Assembly (NCBI RefSeq): GCF_000741175.1
Contig: NZ_JGYS01000013.1
Coordinates: 1-64,000, forward strand
Direction: 5' to 3'
Length of the DNA: 64,000 nt
Source: Bifidobacterium callitrichos DSM 23973
GTDB taxonomy: Bacteria > Actinomycetota > Actinomycetes > Actinomycetales > Bifidobacteriaceae
Position numbers and translations under genes: made by a program. Within the stretch, counting starts at the first letter, position 1. Each line of letters starts with the position of its first letter. This document shows positions 41,043 to 51,836 of this stretch, piece by piece. Below the pieces are notes generated by a model that ran no database searches, was not told where the DNA came from, and worked only from the letters and a program-made list of their open reading frames with translations.

Positions 41043-42287
41043 GTGAACAATAACAACAACGTCGAAACCAAACCGCAGACAGAGCAGACCACGACTGCGA
41101 ATCCCACCGGTCTCGCGCTGAAGGTCAGGGGAGTGTCGAAAAGCTTCCGACTGCCCACGGAACGTGCCGGAAGCCTGAAGAACACCATCTTCAATTGGAT
41201 CCGTGGCATCCGTGGCTACCGTGTGCAGCACGTGCTCAAGGACATCTCCTTCGATATCGCCAAAGGCGAGTTCTTCGGCATCGTGGGCAAGAATGGTTCG
41301 GGCAAATCCACCCTGCTCAAGCTGATCTCCCAGATCTACACCCCGGATTCCGGCACGATCGAGGTGGACGGCAAACTGGTGCCCTTCATCGAGCTCGGCG
41401 TTGGTTTCAACCCCGAACTGACCGGCCGAGAGAACGTCTACCTCAACGGCGCGATGCTTGGCTTCACCAATGAGGAAATCGACTCCATGTACGATGACAT
41501 CGTCGAATTCGCTGAGCTCGGTGACTTCATGGAGCAGAAGCTCAAGAACTACTCGTCCGGCATGCAGGTCCGTCTTGCGTTCTCCGTGGCCATCAAGTCG
41601 CAGGGCGATATCCTCGTCCTCGACGAGGTGCTTGCCGTCGGTGACGAGGCGTTCCAGAAGAAGTGTCAGGACTACTTCTTCGAGGCGAAGCGCCAGAAGA
41701 AGACCGTCATCCTGGTCACGCACTCCATGCCGGACGTTCGTCGCTACTGCGATCGTGCGATGTTCATTCAGGACGGCCGCATCTCCAAGATCGGCGATCC
41801 TGATGCGATCGCCGACGCCTACTCCGACTCTTTCCTGCCGCCCAAGCAGGAGGTCAAGGAGGAGGAGACCGAAAAGAAGCGTGAGATCGTCGTATTGGAC
41901 GATATGCGATTGCTGGTGAACGGTGACAAGCAGAAGTTCCTCGCCGAAAGCGAGGACTTCGACCTTGTTCTGGATATCGACTGTGATAGGGAGCTGCAGG
42001 CCAAGAACCTGTTCGTCGACATCTATGATGGTCGTAACGTTCCCGTGTTGTCCGTTCCGCTTGCGGACGATGATCGCACGACCATCTCCGCGGGGAAGCA
42101 TGAGGTCTCCCTGCACATCAGGAACGTGCTGGCGTTCGGCGACTATCGAATCAACTGCGCGTTGCAGAATGATTCGGATCGCATCATGATCCGTGAGAAC
42201 GCTCTGCGATTCCATATCAAAGGCACGGCCATGCCGGTTATGTCGGTTGTCAATCCGCAGGAAGCGGTCGCCGTTTCCATTAGCTGA
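41043..42287 (+). CDS. Polysaccharide ABC exporter, ATPase with C-terminal substrate-binding domain (Wzt type)
   Basis: 414 residues. GTG start four bases after the permease stop. After an Asn-rich N-terminus comes the ATPase: Walker A GIVGKNGSGKST, ABC signature YSSGMQVRLAFS, Walker B ILVLDEVLAVGD, H-loop VTHS. Residues about 275-414 are an extra beta-sandwich (KKREIVVLDDMRLLVN; VDIYDGRNVPVLSVPL; HEVSLHIRNVLAFGDYRINC) typical of Wzt C-terminal domains that recognise the end of the glycan. It therefore probably ties export to a specific chain terminus or modification. Works with the Wzm-type permease; followed 23 bp later by the large glycosyltransferase gene. Confidence 0.94.
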   Translation: MNNNNNVETKPQTEQTTTANPTGLALKVRGVSKSFRLPTERAGSLKNTIFNWIRGIRGYRVQHVLKDISFDIAKGEFFGIVGKNGSGKSTLLKLISQIYTPDSGTIEVDGKLVPFIELGVGFNPELTGRENVYLNGAMLGFTNEEIDSMYDDIVEFAELGDFMEQKLKNYSSGMQVRLAFSVAIKSQGDILVLDEVLAVGDEAFQKKCQDYFFEAKRQKKTVILVTHSMPDVRRYCDRAMFIQDGRISKIGDPDAIADAYSDSFLPPKQEVKEEETEKKREIVVLDDMRLLVNGDKQKFLAESEDFDLVLDIDCDRELQAKNLFVDIYDGRNVPVLSVPLADDDRTTISAGKHEVSLHIRNVLAFGDYRINCALQNDSDRIMIRENALRFHIKGTAMPVMSVVNPQEAVAVSIS

Positions 42288-42310
42288 AAGCGCTGAGAGA
42301 GGACGTCATT

Positions 42311-45300
42311 ATGTACACCGTATTGGGCAATCGCTCATATCAGGTATCCATCGAGACGGTCGAGGAGACGGTAATCGGCGCGGACAAACGCGTCGTGGTG
42401 ACCGGCTGGGCCGTGGACAAGCTGCGCACCCGTGCATTGGATCTGTCCATCAAGGCGCGCAATGGCCGTATCACCCGTCAGGTGAGGCCGGATGTGACGC
42501 CGGTGTTCGGTCTGGGCCCGCAAGAGCAGTCCGGATTCACCGTTGTGCTTCCCGTAAAGGATCACGTGTTCATCATGGGATGCGAGACCCCCGGCGGCAC
42601 CATCGCGAAGAAGGTCGATATCAACCGCGTCAGAAGGGAGCTGCACGCGGAGTACCAGCGCAAGCGCATGAGCCAGATGTGGTTCTACGTCTCCCACGCG
42701 TGGACGAAGCAGGGCGCCAAGGCGCTGTTCGGTGCGGTGAAGCGTCGATTCGTCAAGAAGCAGAGCTTCTACGAGCGTTGGATCGCCAACAATGAGACGA
42801 TGACCAAGGACAAGGCCGTCTCGCAGATCGCCTCGTTCCAGCGCAAGCCGCTGATCTCCATCGTCACCCCGGTCTACAACGTCGACGAGGTCTGGCTGCG
42901 CAAGTTCGTCGAATCCGTGCAGAATCAGTGGTACGACAACTGGGAGTTGTGCCTGGCCGACGATCATTCGCCCGCCGCACACATCAAGCCCCTGCTCACG
43001 GAGCTCGCCAAACAGGATCCCCGCATCAAGGTGACGTTCCGCACCGAGAACGGCCGTATCTCCAAGGCCACCAACTCCGCCATCGAACTGGCCACCGGTG
43101 ATTACGTCGGATTCATGGACAATGATGACGAGCTCGCTCCGCAGGCGCTGTTCGAAGTCGTCAAAGCGCTCAACGACGATGCCGACATCGATTTCATCTA
43201 CACGGATGAGGACAAGATCCACGAGGACGGCACACGCTTTGACCCGTTCTTCAAGCCGGACTGGTCTCCGGATCTGCTGCTCGGCCACAACTACATCACC
43301 CACTTCGTGGTGGTCTCTAAGCAGCTGCTCGATACTGTCGGCCCGCTGCGCAGCGAATACGACGGCAGCCAGGACTATGACTTCGTACTGCGTGCCACCG
43401 AGCAGGCGCACAAGGTGCATCACATTCCCCAGATGCTGTACCACTGGCGTACGCTTGCCAGCTCCGTCGCCGGTGACCCGCGCAGCAAGATGTACGCCTA
43501 CCGAGCCGGACAGGCCGCGATCGAGGACGCGCTGCAGCGTCGTGGCATTAAGGGTTCCATTCGTATGACCGAGAACCTCGGTACGTACAAGATCGACTAC
43601 ACGTTCGACCTGCCGTCCGTCGCCGTCATCGCATCCGGCTATGACGAGGCGCAGTTCCGGCAGCTGAAGGACACGACCAATTACCCGTCCGTCCGATTCA
43701 TCCGGATCGCGGATCGCGGTGACGCCGATCAGGCGGCGCGCGGTGCGGACGAGGACTTCGTCATGTTCCTCGATGGTCTCATGCCGCAGAACGACCAGTG
43801 GCTCAGGGAGATGGTGAACTATTCGCACGACTCCCGCATCGGCGTGGTCGGCGGCAAGATCTTCGACTCGCGTCAGCGCGTCGTCAACGTGGGCGTGACC
43901 CTGCGTGCGCTCAAGAGTGGCAAGCCCTTTGAAATGCGCGGTGCCTGGGATGAGGGTATCGGCTACTACTTCCGTGACCTGCTGCCGAGGGACATGTTCG
44001 CCGTCACCGAGGACTGCATGCTGGTTCCGCGCAAGGAGTTCGTCGATCTGGGCGGTTTCAACGGCCGGCTCGAGACGGGACTGCGCGGCATCGACTACTG
44101 CGTGCGCGTCTATGAACAGTCGGGCCGTGCCACTCTGTGGCAGCCGTATTCGGTTTTCACCGATCTCAAGCACGAGCACCTGACCATCGATGCCGCCGAT
44201 GCGGTGAAGTACATCAATTCCCGCCGAAACCTGTCCGACCCGTTCGCCTCGGCCTGCTTCCCCGACGATTACACCAAGCAGGAGGGCATCAAGTACTCGA
44301 TCGACCGCGTGGAAACCCGCAACGGCGGTAAGACGATTCTGGTCACCGGCTGGGCCGCCGACCTGCACAACAACGACGAAGTGGACATCACCCTGAGTGA
44401 GACTCCGAACGCCATGTTGCGCAAGGTCGAACGTATCGTTCGTCTGGATGTGAACACCGAGAACCCGGTCCCGGGCGATTCGGTGCTTGGCTTCAAGGCC
44501 GAAATCGTTCTGAACGGTCAGTCTCGACGTGCCGCCAAGGGGCTGGCGCTGGTGTTCACCACCCCCACTGACCGCAAGGAGGCCAAACTCTACGTGCAGA
44601 CCTCCCCGGTGATGGCCGGCTTGGCGTCCTTCTTCCACAAGGTCGCACTGCTCAGGCATCCCCGCTCCACCGGCAAGCGTCTGATCGAGAAGTACTGGTC
44701 TCCTCGTTGGCAGAAGCGGGCGTATCAGAACCTCATCAAGCGCACCGAACAGTACGATCCGGCTGAGGTGCGCAAGCAGATCAGCTCCTTCGACTACAAG
44801 CCGCTGATTTCGCTGCTGGTTCCTGTCTACAACGTTGACCCGCAGTGGCTGGAGAAGTGCGTCGACTCCGTCACCAGCCAGTTCTATGACAAGTGGGAAC
44901 TGTGCCTGGCGGACGACTGTTCTACCGATGCGCGAGTCAGGCCGAAGCTGGAGGAGATCGCCAAGCGCGACTCCCGTATCCGCTTGGTCTTCCGCGACAA
45001 GAACGGACACATCTCCCGTGCCACCAACTCCGCACTGTCCATCGCGAACGGCGAATTCGTCGGTCTGCTCGACAACGATGATGAACTCGCGCCTCAGGCG
45101 TTGTTCGAAGTCGTCAAGACGCTCAACGAGCATCCCGAAACCGACCTCATCTACAGCGACGAGGACAAGGAGGATGAGAACGGCAACCGTTCCGATCCGC
45201 ACTTCAAGCCGGACTACTCGCCTGATCTGCTGCTGAGCACCAATTACATCAGCCATTTCGGCGTGTACCGCAAGTCCATCGTCGATGAGATCGGAGGCTT

Positions 45301-46411
45301 CCGAGTCGGATACGAGGGCTCTCAGGACTACGATCTCGTCCTGCGCTTCGTCGAGAAGACTGAGCCCTCGCGAATCCGCCACATCGCCAAGGTGCTGTAC
45401 CACTGGCGTACGCTGGCCACGTCCACTGCATCCGGTGCGGGCGCGAAGAGCTACGCGTCCGACGCCGGTCTGAAGGCTCTGCAGTCCGCCATGGATCGTC
45501 GGGGCATTGATGCCGAAGTCGTTTCGGCAGGCCCCAACGGCATCTACAACGTGCACTATGCGATCGCCGACCCCGCTCTGGTGTCCGTCATCATCCCCAC
45601 CAAGAACGGGTACGACAACATCGAACGATGCGTCAGTTCGATCATCGAGAAGACGGAATACAAGAACTACGAGATCATCATCGCGGATAACGGCAGCACC
45701 AACCCGCACATGTTCGACCTGTACAAGCGATACGAACAGCAGCTGGGCGATCGTTTCCACGTTGAGGAGATCGACATCCCGTTCAACTTCTCGCGTATCA
45801 ACAACCTCGCCGCCGAAAAAGCCAAGGGCAAGTACCTGCTGTTCCTCAACGACGATACCGAGGTCATCAGCCCCACGTGGATGACCCGCATGGTGTCCTT
45901 CGCGCAGCTGGACCGTATCGGTGTCGTCGGCGCGAAGCTGTACTACCCGACTGAAACCATTCAGCATGCCGGTATCGTGCTTGGCTTGGGTGGTGTCGCC
46001 GGCCATATCCAGGTTGGATTCCCGCGCACCTACTTGGGGTACTTCGGCCGACTCATCGAGAACGTCAACTACTCCGGTGTGACCGCGGCCTGCTGCATGG
46101 TAAAGGCCGACGACTTCCGTGCGGTCAACGGCTTCGACGAGAATCTCGCCGTTGCATACAACGACGTCGACCTGTGTCTGCGCATCGGTCGCGAGTTGGG
46201 ACGTGACAACGTCTGGGCCCACGAGGTGGAGCTGTACCACTACGAGTCCGTCACTCGTGGGTACGACGTCAAGAGCCAGAAGAAGAAGCAGCGTCTCGAT
46301 CGTGAGGCCGAGAAGATGCGCAAGAAGTACGGTGCGCTGATCGACAACGACCCGTACTACAACCCGAACCTGTCCCGCACGTCCGGCAACTACTGGGTAC
46401 GCAAGGTCTGA
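42311..46411 (+). CDS. Giant multidomain glycosyltransferase with four GT2-like domains
   Basis: 1366 residues, far longer than a single GT2 (about 250-350). It appears to be an internal duplication: an N-terminal beta-domain (28-85, VVVTGWAVDKLRTRALDL) recurs at about 676-735 (ILVTGWAADLHNNDEVD), each followed by two GT2-like domains. GT2a at 180 (PLISIVTPVYNVDEVWLRKF; DNDDELAP; YTDEDK), GT2b at about 434, GT2c at 831 (PLISLLVPVYNVDPQWLEKC; YSDEDK), GT2d at 1091 (LVSVIIPTKNGYDNIERC; FLNDDTEV). GT2b has lost the DxD (FLDGLMP) and the usual D-S motif, so it is probably inactive. Cytoplasmic, no membrane segment. It probably builds the rhamnose-containing chain exported by the adjacent ABC pair; sugar specificity unknown. 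GAGAGGA 7 nt upstream of ATG. Confidence 0.9.
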   Translation: MYTVLGNRSYQVSIETVEETVIGADKRVVVTGWAVDKLRTRALDLSIKARNGRITRQVRPDVTPVFGLGPQEQSGFTVVLPVKDHVFIMGCETPGGTIAKKVDINRVRRELHAEYQRKRMSQMWFYVSHAWTKQGAKALFGAVKRRFVKKQSFYERWIANNETMTKDKAVSQIASFQRKPLISIVTPVYNVDEVWLRKFVESVQNQWYDNWELCLADDHSPAAHIKPLLTELAKQDPRIKVTFRTENGRISKATNSAIELATGDYVGFMDNDDELAPQALFEVVKALNDDADIDFIYTDEDKIHEDGTRFDPFFKPDWSPDLLLGHNYITHFVVVSKQLLDTVGPLRSEYDGSQDYDFVLRATEQAHKVHHIPQMLYHWRTLASSVAGDPRSKMYAYRAGQAAIEDALQRRGIKGSIRMTENLGTYKIDYTFDLPSVAVIASGYDEAQFRQLKDTTNYPSVRFIRIADRGDADQAARGADEDFVMFLDGLMPQNDQWLREMVNYSHDSRIGVVGGKIFDSRQRVVNVGVTLRALKSGKPFEMRGAWDEGIGYYFRDLLPRDMFAVTEDCMLVPRKEFVDLGGFNGRLETGLRGIDYCVRVYEQSGRATLWQPYSVFTDLKHEHLTIDAADAVKYINSRRNLSDPFASACFPDDYTKQEGIKYSIDRVETRNGGKTILVTGWAADLHNNDEVDITLSETPNAMLRKVERIVRLDVNTENPVPGDSVLGFKAEIVLNGQSRRAAKGLALVFTTPTDRKEAKLYVQTSPVMAGLASFFHKVALLRHPRSTGKRLIEKYWSPRWQKRAYQNLIKRTEQYDPAEVRKQISSFDYKPLISLLVPVYNVDPQWLEKCVDSVTSQFYDKWELCLADDCSTDARVRPKLEEIAKRDSRIRLVFRDKNGHISRATNSALSIANGEFVGLLDNDDELAPQALFEVVKTLNEHPETDLIYSDEDKEDENGNRSDPHFKPDYSPDLLLSTNYISHFGVYRKSIVDEIGGFRVGYEGSQDYDLVLRFVEKTEPSRIRHIAKVLYHWRTLATSTASGAGAKSYASDAGLKALQSAMDRRGIDAEVVSAGPNGIYNVHYAIADPALVSVIIPTKNGYDNIERCVSSIIEKTEYKNYEIIIADNGSTNPHMFDLYKRYEQQLGDRFHVEEIDIPFNFSRINNLAAEKAKGKYLLFLNDDTEVISPTWMTRMVSFAQLDRIGVVGAKLYYPTETIQHAGIVLGLGGVAGHIQVGFPRTYLGYFGRLIENVNYSGVTAACCMVKADDFRAVNGFDENLAVAYNDVDLCLRIGRELGRDNVWAHEVELYHYESVTRGYDVKSQKKKQRLDREAEKMRKKYGALIDNDPYYNPNLSRTSGNYWVRKV

Positions 46412-46435
46412 CACTCTGCCATGTCATTTCGATAT

Positions 46436-47527
<1,092 letters not shown>

Positions 47528-47533
47528 GTGATC

Positions 47534-48988
47534 ATGGGTTTTGAGTTTGAGAAGGAATTGAGGGTTACGGAGACGAATATTCCGGGCCTGTTGGTGTTTG
47601 ATCTGCCGGTGCACGGGGATAATCGTGGCTGGTTCAAGGAGAACTGGCAGCGTGCGAAGATGACCGCGCTCGGCCTGCCGGATTTCGGTCCGGTGCAGAA
47701 CAACATCAGCTATAACGCCACCAAGGGCGTGACGCGTGGCATCCACGCGGAGCCGTGGGACAAGTACATCAGCATCGCGGCCGGTGAGATCTTCGGCGCG
47801 TGGGTGGACCTGCGTCCGGGCGATTCGTTCGGTCAGGTGTACACGACGCGGTTGGATCCGTCGCGTGCGATCTACGTGCCGCGTGGCGTGGGCAACAGCT
47901 TCCAGGCTTTGCAGGATGGGACGGTGTACACGTATCTGGTGAACGCGCACTGGTCGTTGGAGCAGAAGAAGACGTACACGTTCGTGAACCTCGCCGACCC
48001 GACGCTCAACATCCAGTGGCCGATCCCCCTGTCGGAGAGCGAGCGCAGCGAAGCGGACCTGCATCACCCGATGCTTAAGGATGCGAAGCCGATGGCGCCG
48101 AAGCGCACGCTGGTGACGGGCTGCAACGGGCAGCTGGGACACGCGATCCGCGCCTACGCCGAGGCGCACCACTTGGAGGGCTTCGAGTACACGGACATCG
48201 ACACGTTCGACTTCTCCGATCCGACGGCCTACGACCGGTTCGACTGGAGCCTGTACGGGACGATCATCAACGCGGGCGCGTATACGGCCGTGGACAGGGC
48301 CGAGACCGCGGAGGGCCGCCCGGTCGCGTGGAAGGCGAACGCGGCCGGCCCGGCCCTGCTGGCGCGTGTGGCCGCGGAGCATCACATCACGCTGGTGCAC
48401 ATCAGCTCGGACTATGTGTTCGACGGGACGCGCGAGGAGCATACGGAGTCGGAGGCGTTCGCGCCGCTCGGCGTGTACGGGCAGACCAAGGCCGCGGGCG
48501 ACATCGCGGTGGCGAACGCGCCGGAGCATTACATCCTGCGTTCGAGCTGGGTGATCGGCGAGGGCCACAACTTCGTCAAGACCATGATGATGTTGTCGAA
48601 CCGCGTGGCCGACCCGGCGGATGCGTTGGATCACGTGACCGTGGTGGATGACCAGTTCGGTCGTCTGACGTTCACGAAGGACATGGCCGAGGCGATCTTC
48701 CACCTGCTCGACACGCACGCCCCGTACGGCACGTACAACCTCACCGGAAGCGGTGCGGTCAGGAACTGGGCCGAGATCGCCGCGGCGGTGTTCGAGCAGA
48801 CGAACGGCAACGGCGACAGGGTCCAGCCGATCACCACCGCCGAGTACTTCGCCAACGCGAAGAACCCCGTAAGTCCGAGGCCGGTGCACTCCGCCCTTGA
48901 CCTGAGCAAGATCGAACAGGCCGGCTATACGCCCGCCGACTGGGAAACCAGCCTCAAGGAGTACATCGCCCGCGAACTCAACAAGTGA
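47534..48988 (+). CDS. Fused dTDP-4-dehydrorhamnose 3,5-epimerase / dTDP-4-dehydrorhamnose reductase
   Basis: 484 residues from ATG 47534 (a GTG at 47528, directly after the rmlB stop, is an alternative). Residues about 1-190 are RmlC: RGWFKENWQRAKM, GVTRGIHAEPWDKYISIAAG (His of the cupin active site), FGAWVDLRPG, YVPRGVGNSFQAL. After a short linker (MLKDAKPMAPKR), residues 195-484 are RmlD: TLVTGCNGQLGHAIRAY, INAGAYTAVDRAE, VHISSDYVFDG, YGQTKAAGDIAV (YxxxK). It therefore carries out the last two steps to dTDP-L-rhamnose in one polypeptide. Separate genes are the usual arrangement; fusions are known in several actinobacteria and other bacteria. Confidence 0.95.
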   Translation: MGFEFEKELRVTETNIPGLLVFDLPVHGDNRGWFKENWQRAKMTALGLPDFGPVQNNISYNATKGVTRGIHAEPWDKYISIAAGEIFGAWVDLRPGDSFGQVYTTRLDPSRAIYVPRGVGNSFQALQDGTVYTYLVNAHWSLEQKKTYTFVNLADPTLNIQWPIPLSESERSEADLHHPMLKDAKPMAPKRTLVTGCNGQLGHAIRAYAEAHHLEGFEYTDIDTFDFSDPTAYDRFDWSLYGTIINAGAYTAVDRAETAEGRPVAWKANAAGPALLARVAAEHHITLVHISSDYVFDGTREEHTESEAFAPLGVYGQTKAAGDIAVANAPEHYILRSSWVIGEGHNFVKTMMMLSNRVADPADALDHVTVVDDQFGRLTFTKDMAEAIFHLLDTHAPYGTYNLTGSGAVRNWAEIAAAVFEQTNGNGDRVQPITTAEYFANAKNPVSPRPVHSALDLSKIEQAGYTPADWETSLKEYIARELNK

Positions 48989-49035
48989 CAGGTGAACGAG
49001 TAATCGCAATCAGCGAATCGATCACTGAATAACAA

Positions 49036-49075
49036 GTGGAGGGGATGGTCGCAGGAATACGACCATCCCCTCCAC
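49036..49075 (+). terminator. Terminator-like hairpin after rmlCD
   Basis: GTGGAGGGGATGGTCG (49036-49051) and CGACCATCCCCTCCAC (49060-49075), perfect 16-base arms with an eight-base loop. It lies between the converging rmlCD and membrane-protein genes and may serve both. Confidence 0.75.
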
Positions 49076-49097
49076 GTATCTACTCATAGCTGTCCGG

Positions 49098-51737
49098 TCA
49101 TAGCTGTCCGGTGAAGCCTGCGACTCCATCCGCGTGGTAGAGGAAGGAGTCGATGAAACCATCAAAGGCCAGCAGGATGATGGCAATGAGACAGATCGCC
49201 ATGCCCAATCGCGTGAGCGGAATGGCTGTCGTGGATTCCGCATCCGTGGTACGAGAGGATGTGTGGCAAATCATCCAGATGATCGCCAGCGAGAAGATGG
49301 ATACGGCACAGAGATAGTAACGGCTGGAGAACGCACCCGCATATCCGTTCGTGTAAAAGCCATTGAACGCCGAATACCACTGGTACAGTGCGGTGATCAG
49401 GATGCCTGTTTCGGCGATGATGAAGTAATCGCGGTGCCGTGATCGCCGCATCAGGAACGCCAGCAACGGGACTGCCAGTATCGCCATAACGGCCACTCGA
49501 TCGAGTGAATAGAGCGGTGCCTCCGGCTTTGGAACGCCTATCGTACCGGCCAACGCCTGCCAGGTGTCCAGGAAGTGCTGGATGTAGTAGTTCACATATT
49601 CCCAGACGCCGTACGAAAGACGATGTTCGGCATCGACGTAGAAATTCGACTTCACATATCCGGAGAAGTCGTATTTCTGGAAACTCGGCTGCAGCGTATG
49701 GAATCTGGCGATCATATAACCGAAATACCCCAGCGGAATAAGGTATATCGGCAACGTGCCAAGGAACGACGGGCGTACGAATGGTTTCACGTTACGTTCC
49801 ACGCACACGGTGTACGCCACCACACCCACCGCAATGAGTCCGACGATCATCGCCGCGGTCAGTTTGCTCAGGAACGATAGCGTGACGCCACTCGCAATGA
49901 TGAGATACGTCCACACATCGTATCTGCGTTCGAAGAACCGCACGATGCCGAGTACGAACACGGAAACGGCGAGCATGGTCATCGAATCGTTGGAAACACC
50001 GCTCATCGTGAACAGCAGATTCGGCGGACTGATGATCATCAATCCGAACAGCAGATGCAGTACCGGGATCTTACGGATACGCGTGAACCCGAGATAGAAC
50101 GTCAACGCAATGCCAAGGAATCCGATCAGGAACGAGATGAACTCCATCCGTACGACGTCGAACGTGGCCGTACTGCCAACAATGGTCATGCCACCGAGGA
50201 ACCGTTCGATCTGGTAGAACAGCGGAGGATGCCCCAGACGGTTGAATTCGGTGAGCTGCGAAAGATCCAGACTGTTGGCGCTGGTTCGCGCGTACACCTG
50301 CATATCGGCGAAATCAGGGATCAGACCGCCGTGCTGCTTGAGATACGCGATGTATGACAGGTGCGCTTCCTCATCGGGGAAGCCTTGAAGGTAACGGGTA
50401 TACAGGCCGAACTGGAAGAACGCGTATGCGGACAGTGCCACGTAATCGAACACGCACATCACCGCTGCCGCCGTGCGACTGCCATATCTGCCGATCAGTA
50501 TGTTACCCAGCACCACCAGTAGCAATCCGAGCACGATCAGCGTGATGACCATCTGATACGGATACCCGCGGTATCCGATCGACAGATTGAGATAGGTGAA
50601 GGGCTGTGCGGAATGAACAGGCGACTGTTCAGAGCCCAGCGCGGCGCCTGCGGGCAGCGAATTAGTGGGCTGGGATAGCGAGGCCCCCTGCAGCTGCACT
50701 GTGGCGGGATGCCGGTCGAGCTTGCTGATGCTGACCGTAAACGTCTGCCCGGCAACATTATCGGCGTGCAGCGGGATTTCAGCGTCTGCGGTGTCCTCAT
50801 CCAGAAGATCGGGGGTGATCAGTCCTGAATACAACTGTTGCCCGGTGGTTGTGTTCGTCACCGTGACGGCGTACTGGTTGCGATATTCATGCGAGTCCAC
50901 GTACAGCTTGTCGTAGTTCGGATTGCCGGTATCCATCGGATCAATGGACAACGTGAACGACAGCGGCAGTCGGATGGACCGCAGATCGGACTGCTGTGCT
51001 ACGAACGACTGGTCGTACCGATACGGCGAATCGCCATCGATGTTGACCGGCTGTGTGAAGGCGTAGGAGTAGTGGTAGACGATCGGCTTCTTGACCATCC
51101 ACACGTTCGCGAGGAAACCGCCGATGAGCAGCATCACCACGGTGCCCAGTGCGAAATACCTGCGATCCATGGTTCGCAGCACGCCCATCCGGCAGATCAC
51201 GATCAGATACAGTACGGCGATCGCGATCAGTAATGCCGGCTTGATCTCCGATCGGAACGAGGACACGCGCTGCAGCCGCTCCAGTGCCTGCGGCGAGACA
51301 GAGAAACTTCGTTCCACCGCGGAACCGGTAGATGGGCCGCTGGTGATCGAGACGCCGGACACCGTCGCAATGGGATACAGCGTCTTCCCATTCGCAACGA
51401 CACTTGCATCCAGCTGCGTGAGCTTGGCGTTGCCAGGGGCCTCGATCCGCAGCGTACGGGAATCGAGATTCAACGAATCCACAGTGATCGAGGCGTCGCC
51501 ATTGATCGGAAACGCGCGTTGGGTGGCTGAACTCGGGTATCCGGGATTGTCGTCGAACACGAACGACACCTGATCGGACGGATTGATCGAATCGCCGAAT
51601 CGCGCCGAATACTGCACATTGATCGCCGGAAAACGTCCGATTCCGACCGCGAAGGCGATCAGGAGAAAGACGATGGTCGTGGCTATCAGACGATGTGCGG
51701 ACATGAGGGCAGCGGACCTGTCCAATGCGTGTTTCAT
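49098..51737 (-). CDS. Large DUF2142-like / GT-C-like membrane protein
   Basis: 879 residues from the ATG at 51737 (MSAH at 51704 is an alternative; the open frame up to 52187 runs through the divergent gene). One N-terminal membrane segment, a long beta-rich extracytoplasmic part (about 35-190 and 280-420), then about ten or more membrane segments. Signature motifs: QGFPDEEAHLSYIAYLKQHG (the PDE-H motif of DUF2142) and FNRLGHPPLFYQIERFLGG (the HPPLFY motif seen in GT-C transferases). Function is not proven for the family; a role as a polyprenol-sugar-dependent transferase in envelope glycan modification is plausible. It is divergent from another GT-C-like protein and sits inside the polysaccharide region. 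Confidence 0.82.
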   Translation of the reverse strand: MKHALDRSAALMSAHRLIATTIVFLLIAFAVGIGRFPAINVQYSARFGDSINPSDQVSFVFDDNPGYPSSATQRAFPINGDASITVDSLNLDSRTLRIEAPGNAKLTQLDASVVANGKTLYPIATVSGVSITSGPSTGSAVERSFSVSPQALERLQRVSSFRSEIKPALLIAIAVLYLIVICRMGVLRTMDRRYFALGTVVMLLIGGFLANVWMVKKPIVYHYSYAFTQPVNIDGDSPYRYDQSFVAQQSDLRSIRLPLSFTLSIDPMDTGNPNYDKLYVDSHEYRNQYAVTVTNTTTGQQLYSGLITPDLLDEDTADAEIPLHADNVAGQTFTVSISKLDRHPATVQLQGASLSQPTNSLPAGAALGSEQSPVHSAQPFTYLNLSIGYRGYPYQMVITLIVLGLLLVVLGNILIGRYGSRTAAAVMCVFDYVALSAYAFFQFGLYTRYLQGFPDEEAHLSYIAYLKQHGGLIPDFADMQVYARTSANSLDLSQLTEFNRLGHPPLFYQIERFLGGMTIVGSTATFDVVRMEFISFLIGFLGIALTFYLGFTRIRKIPVLHLLFGLMIISPPNLLFTMSGVSNDSMTMLAVSVFVLGIVRFFERRYDVWTYLIIASGVTLSFLSKLTAAMIVGLIAVGVVAYTVCVERNVKPFVRPSFLGTLPIYLIPLGYFGYMIARFHTLQPSFQKYDFSGYVKSNFYVDAEHRLSYGVWEYVNYYIQHFLDTWQALAGTIGVPKPEAPLYSLDRVAVMAILAVPLLAFLMRRSRHRDYFIIAETGILITALYQWYSAFNGFYTNGYAGAFSSRYYLCAVSIFSLAIIWMICHTSSRTTDAESTTAIPLTRLGMAICLIAIILLAFDGFIDSFLYHADGVAGFTGQL

Positions 51738-51823
51738 AGGCGAACTTCCGGCGGATCGATGGATACTGCACTTCATTGTAGGAGACGTGATTGGAGGAGA
51801 CCTGCGGGAGACCGGCCGGATTG

Positions 51824-51829
51824 TATAAT
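51824..51829 (+). promoter_or_regulatory. Consensus -10 element just before the GTG start of the 51837 gene
   Basis: A perfect TATAAT ends only seven bases before the GTG at 51837, so transcription would begin at or next to the start codon: a leaderless message. No good -35 element is visible at the right distance. Confidence 0.4.
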
Positions 51830-51836
51830 CGCCTGC

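Noticed and set aside
42335-46414. 1359-codon minus-strand frame opposite the giant glycosyltransferase gene, and 846 codons at 46469-49009
   Set aside because: Antisense shadows of the glycosyltransferase and rml genes; no signal, motif or ribosome-binding site of their own.
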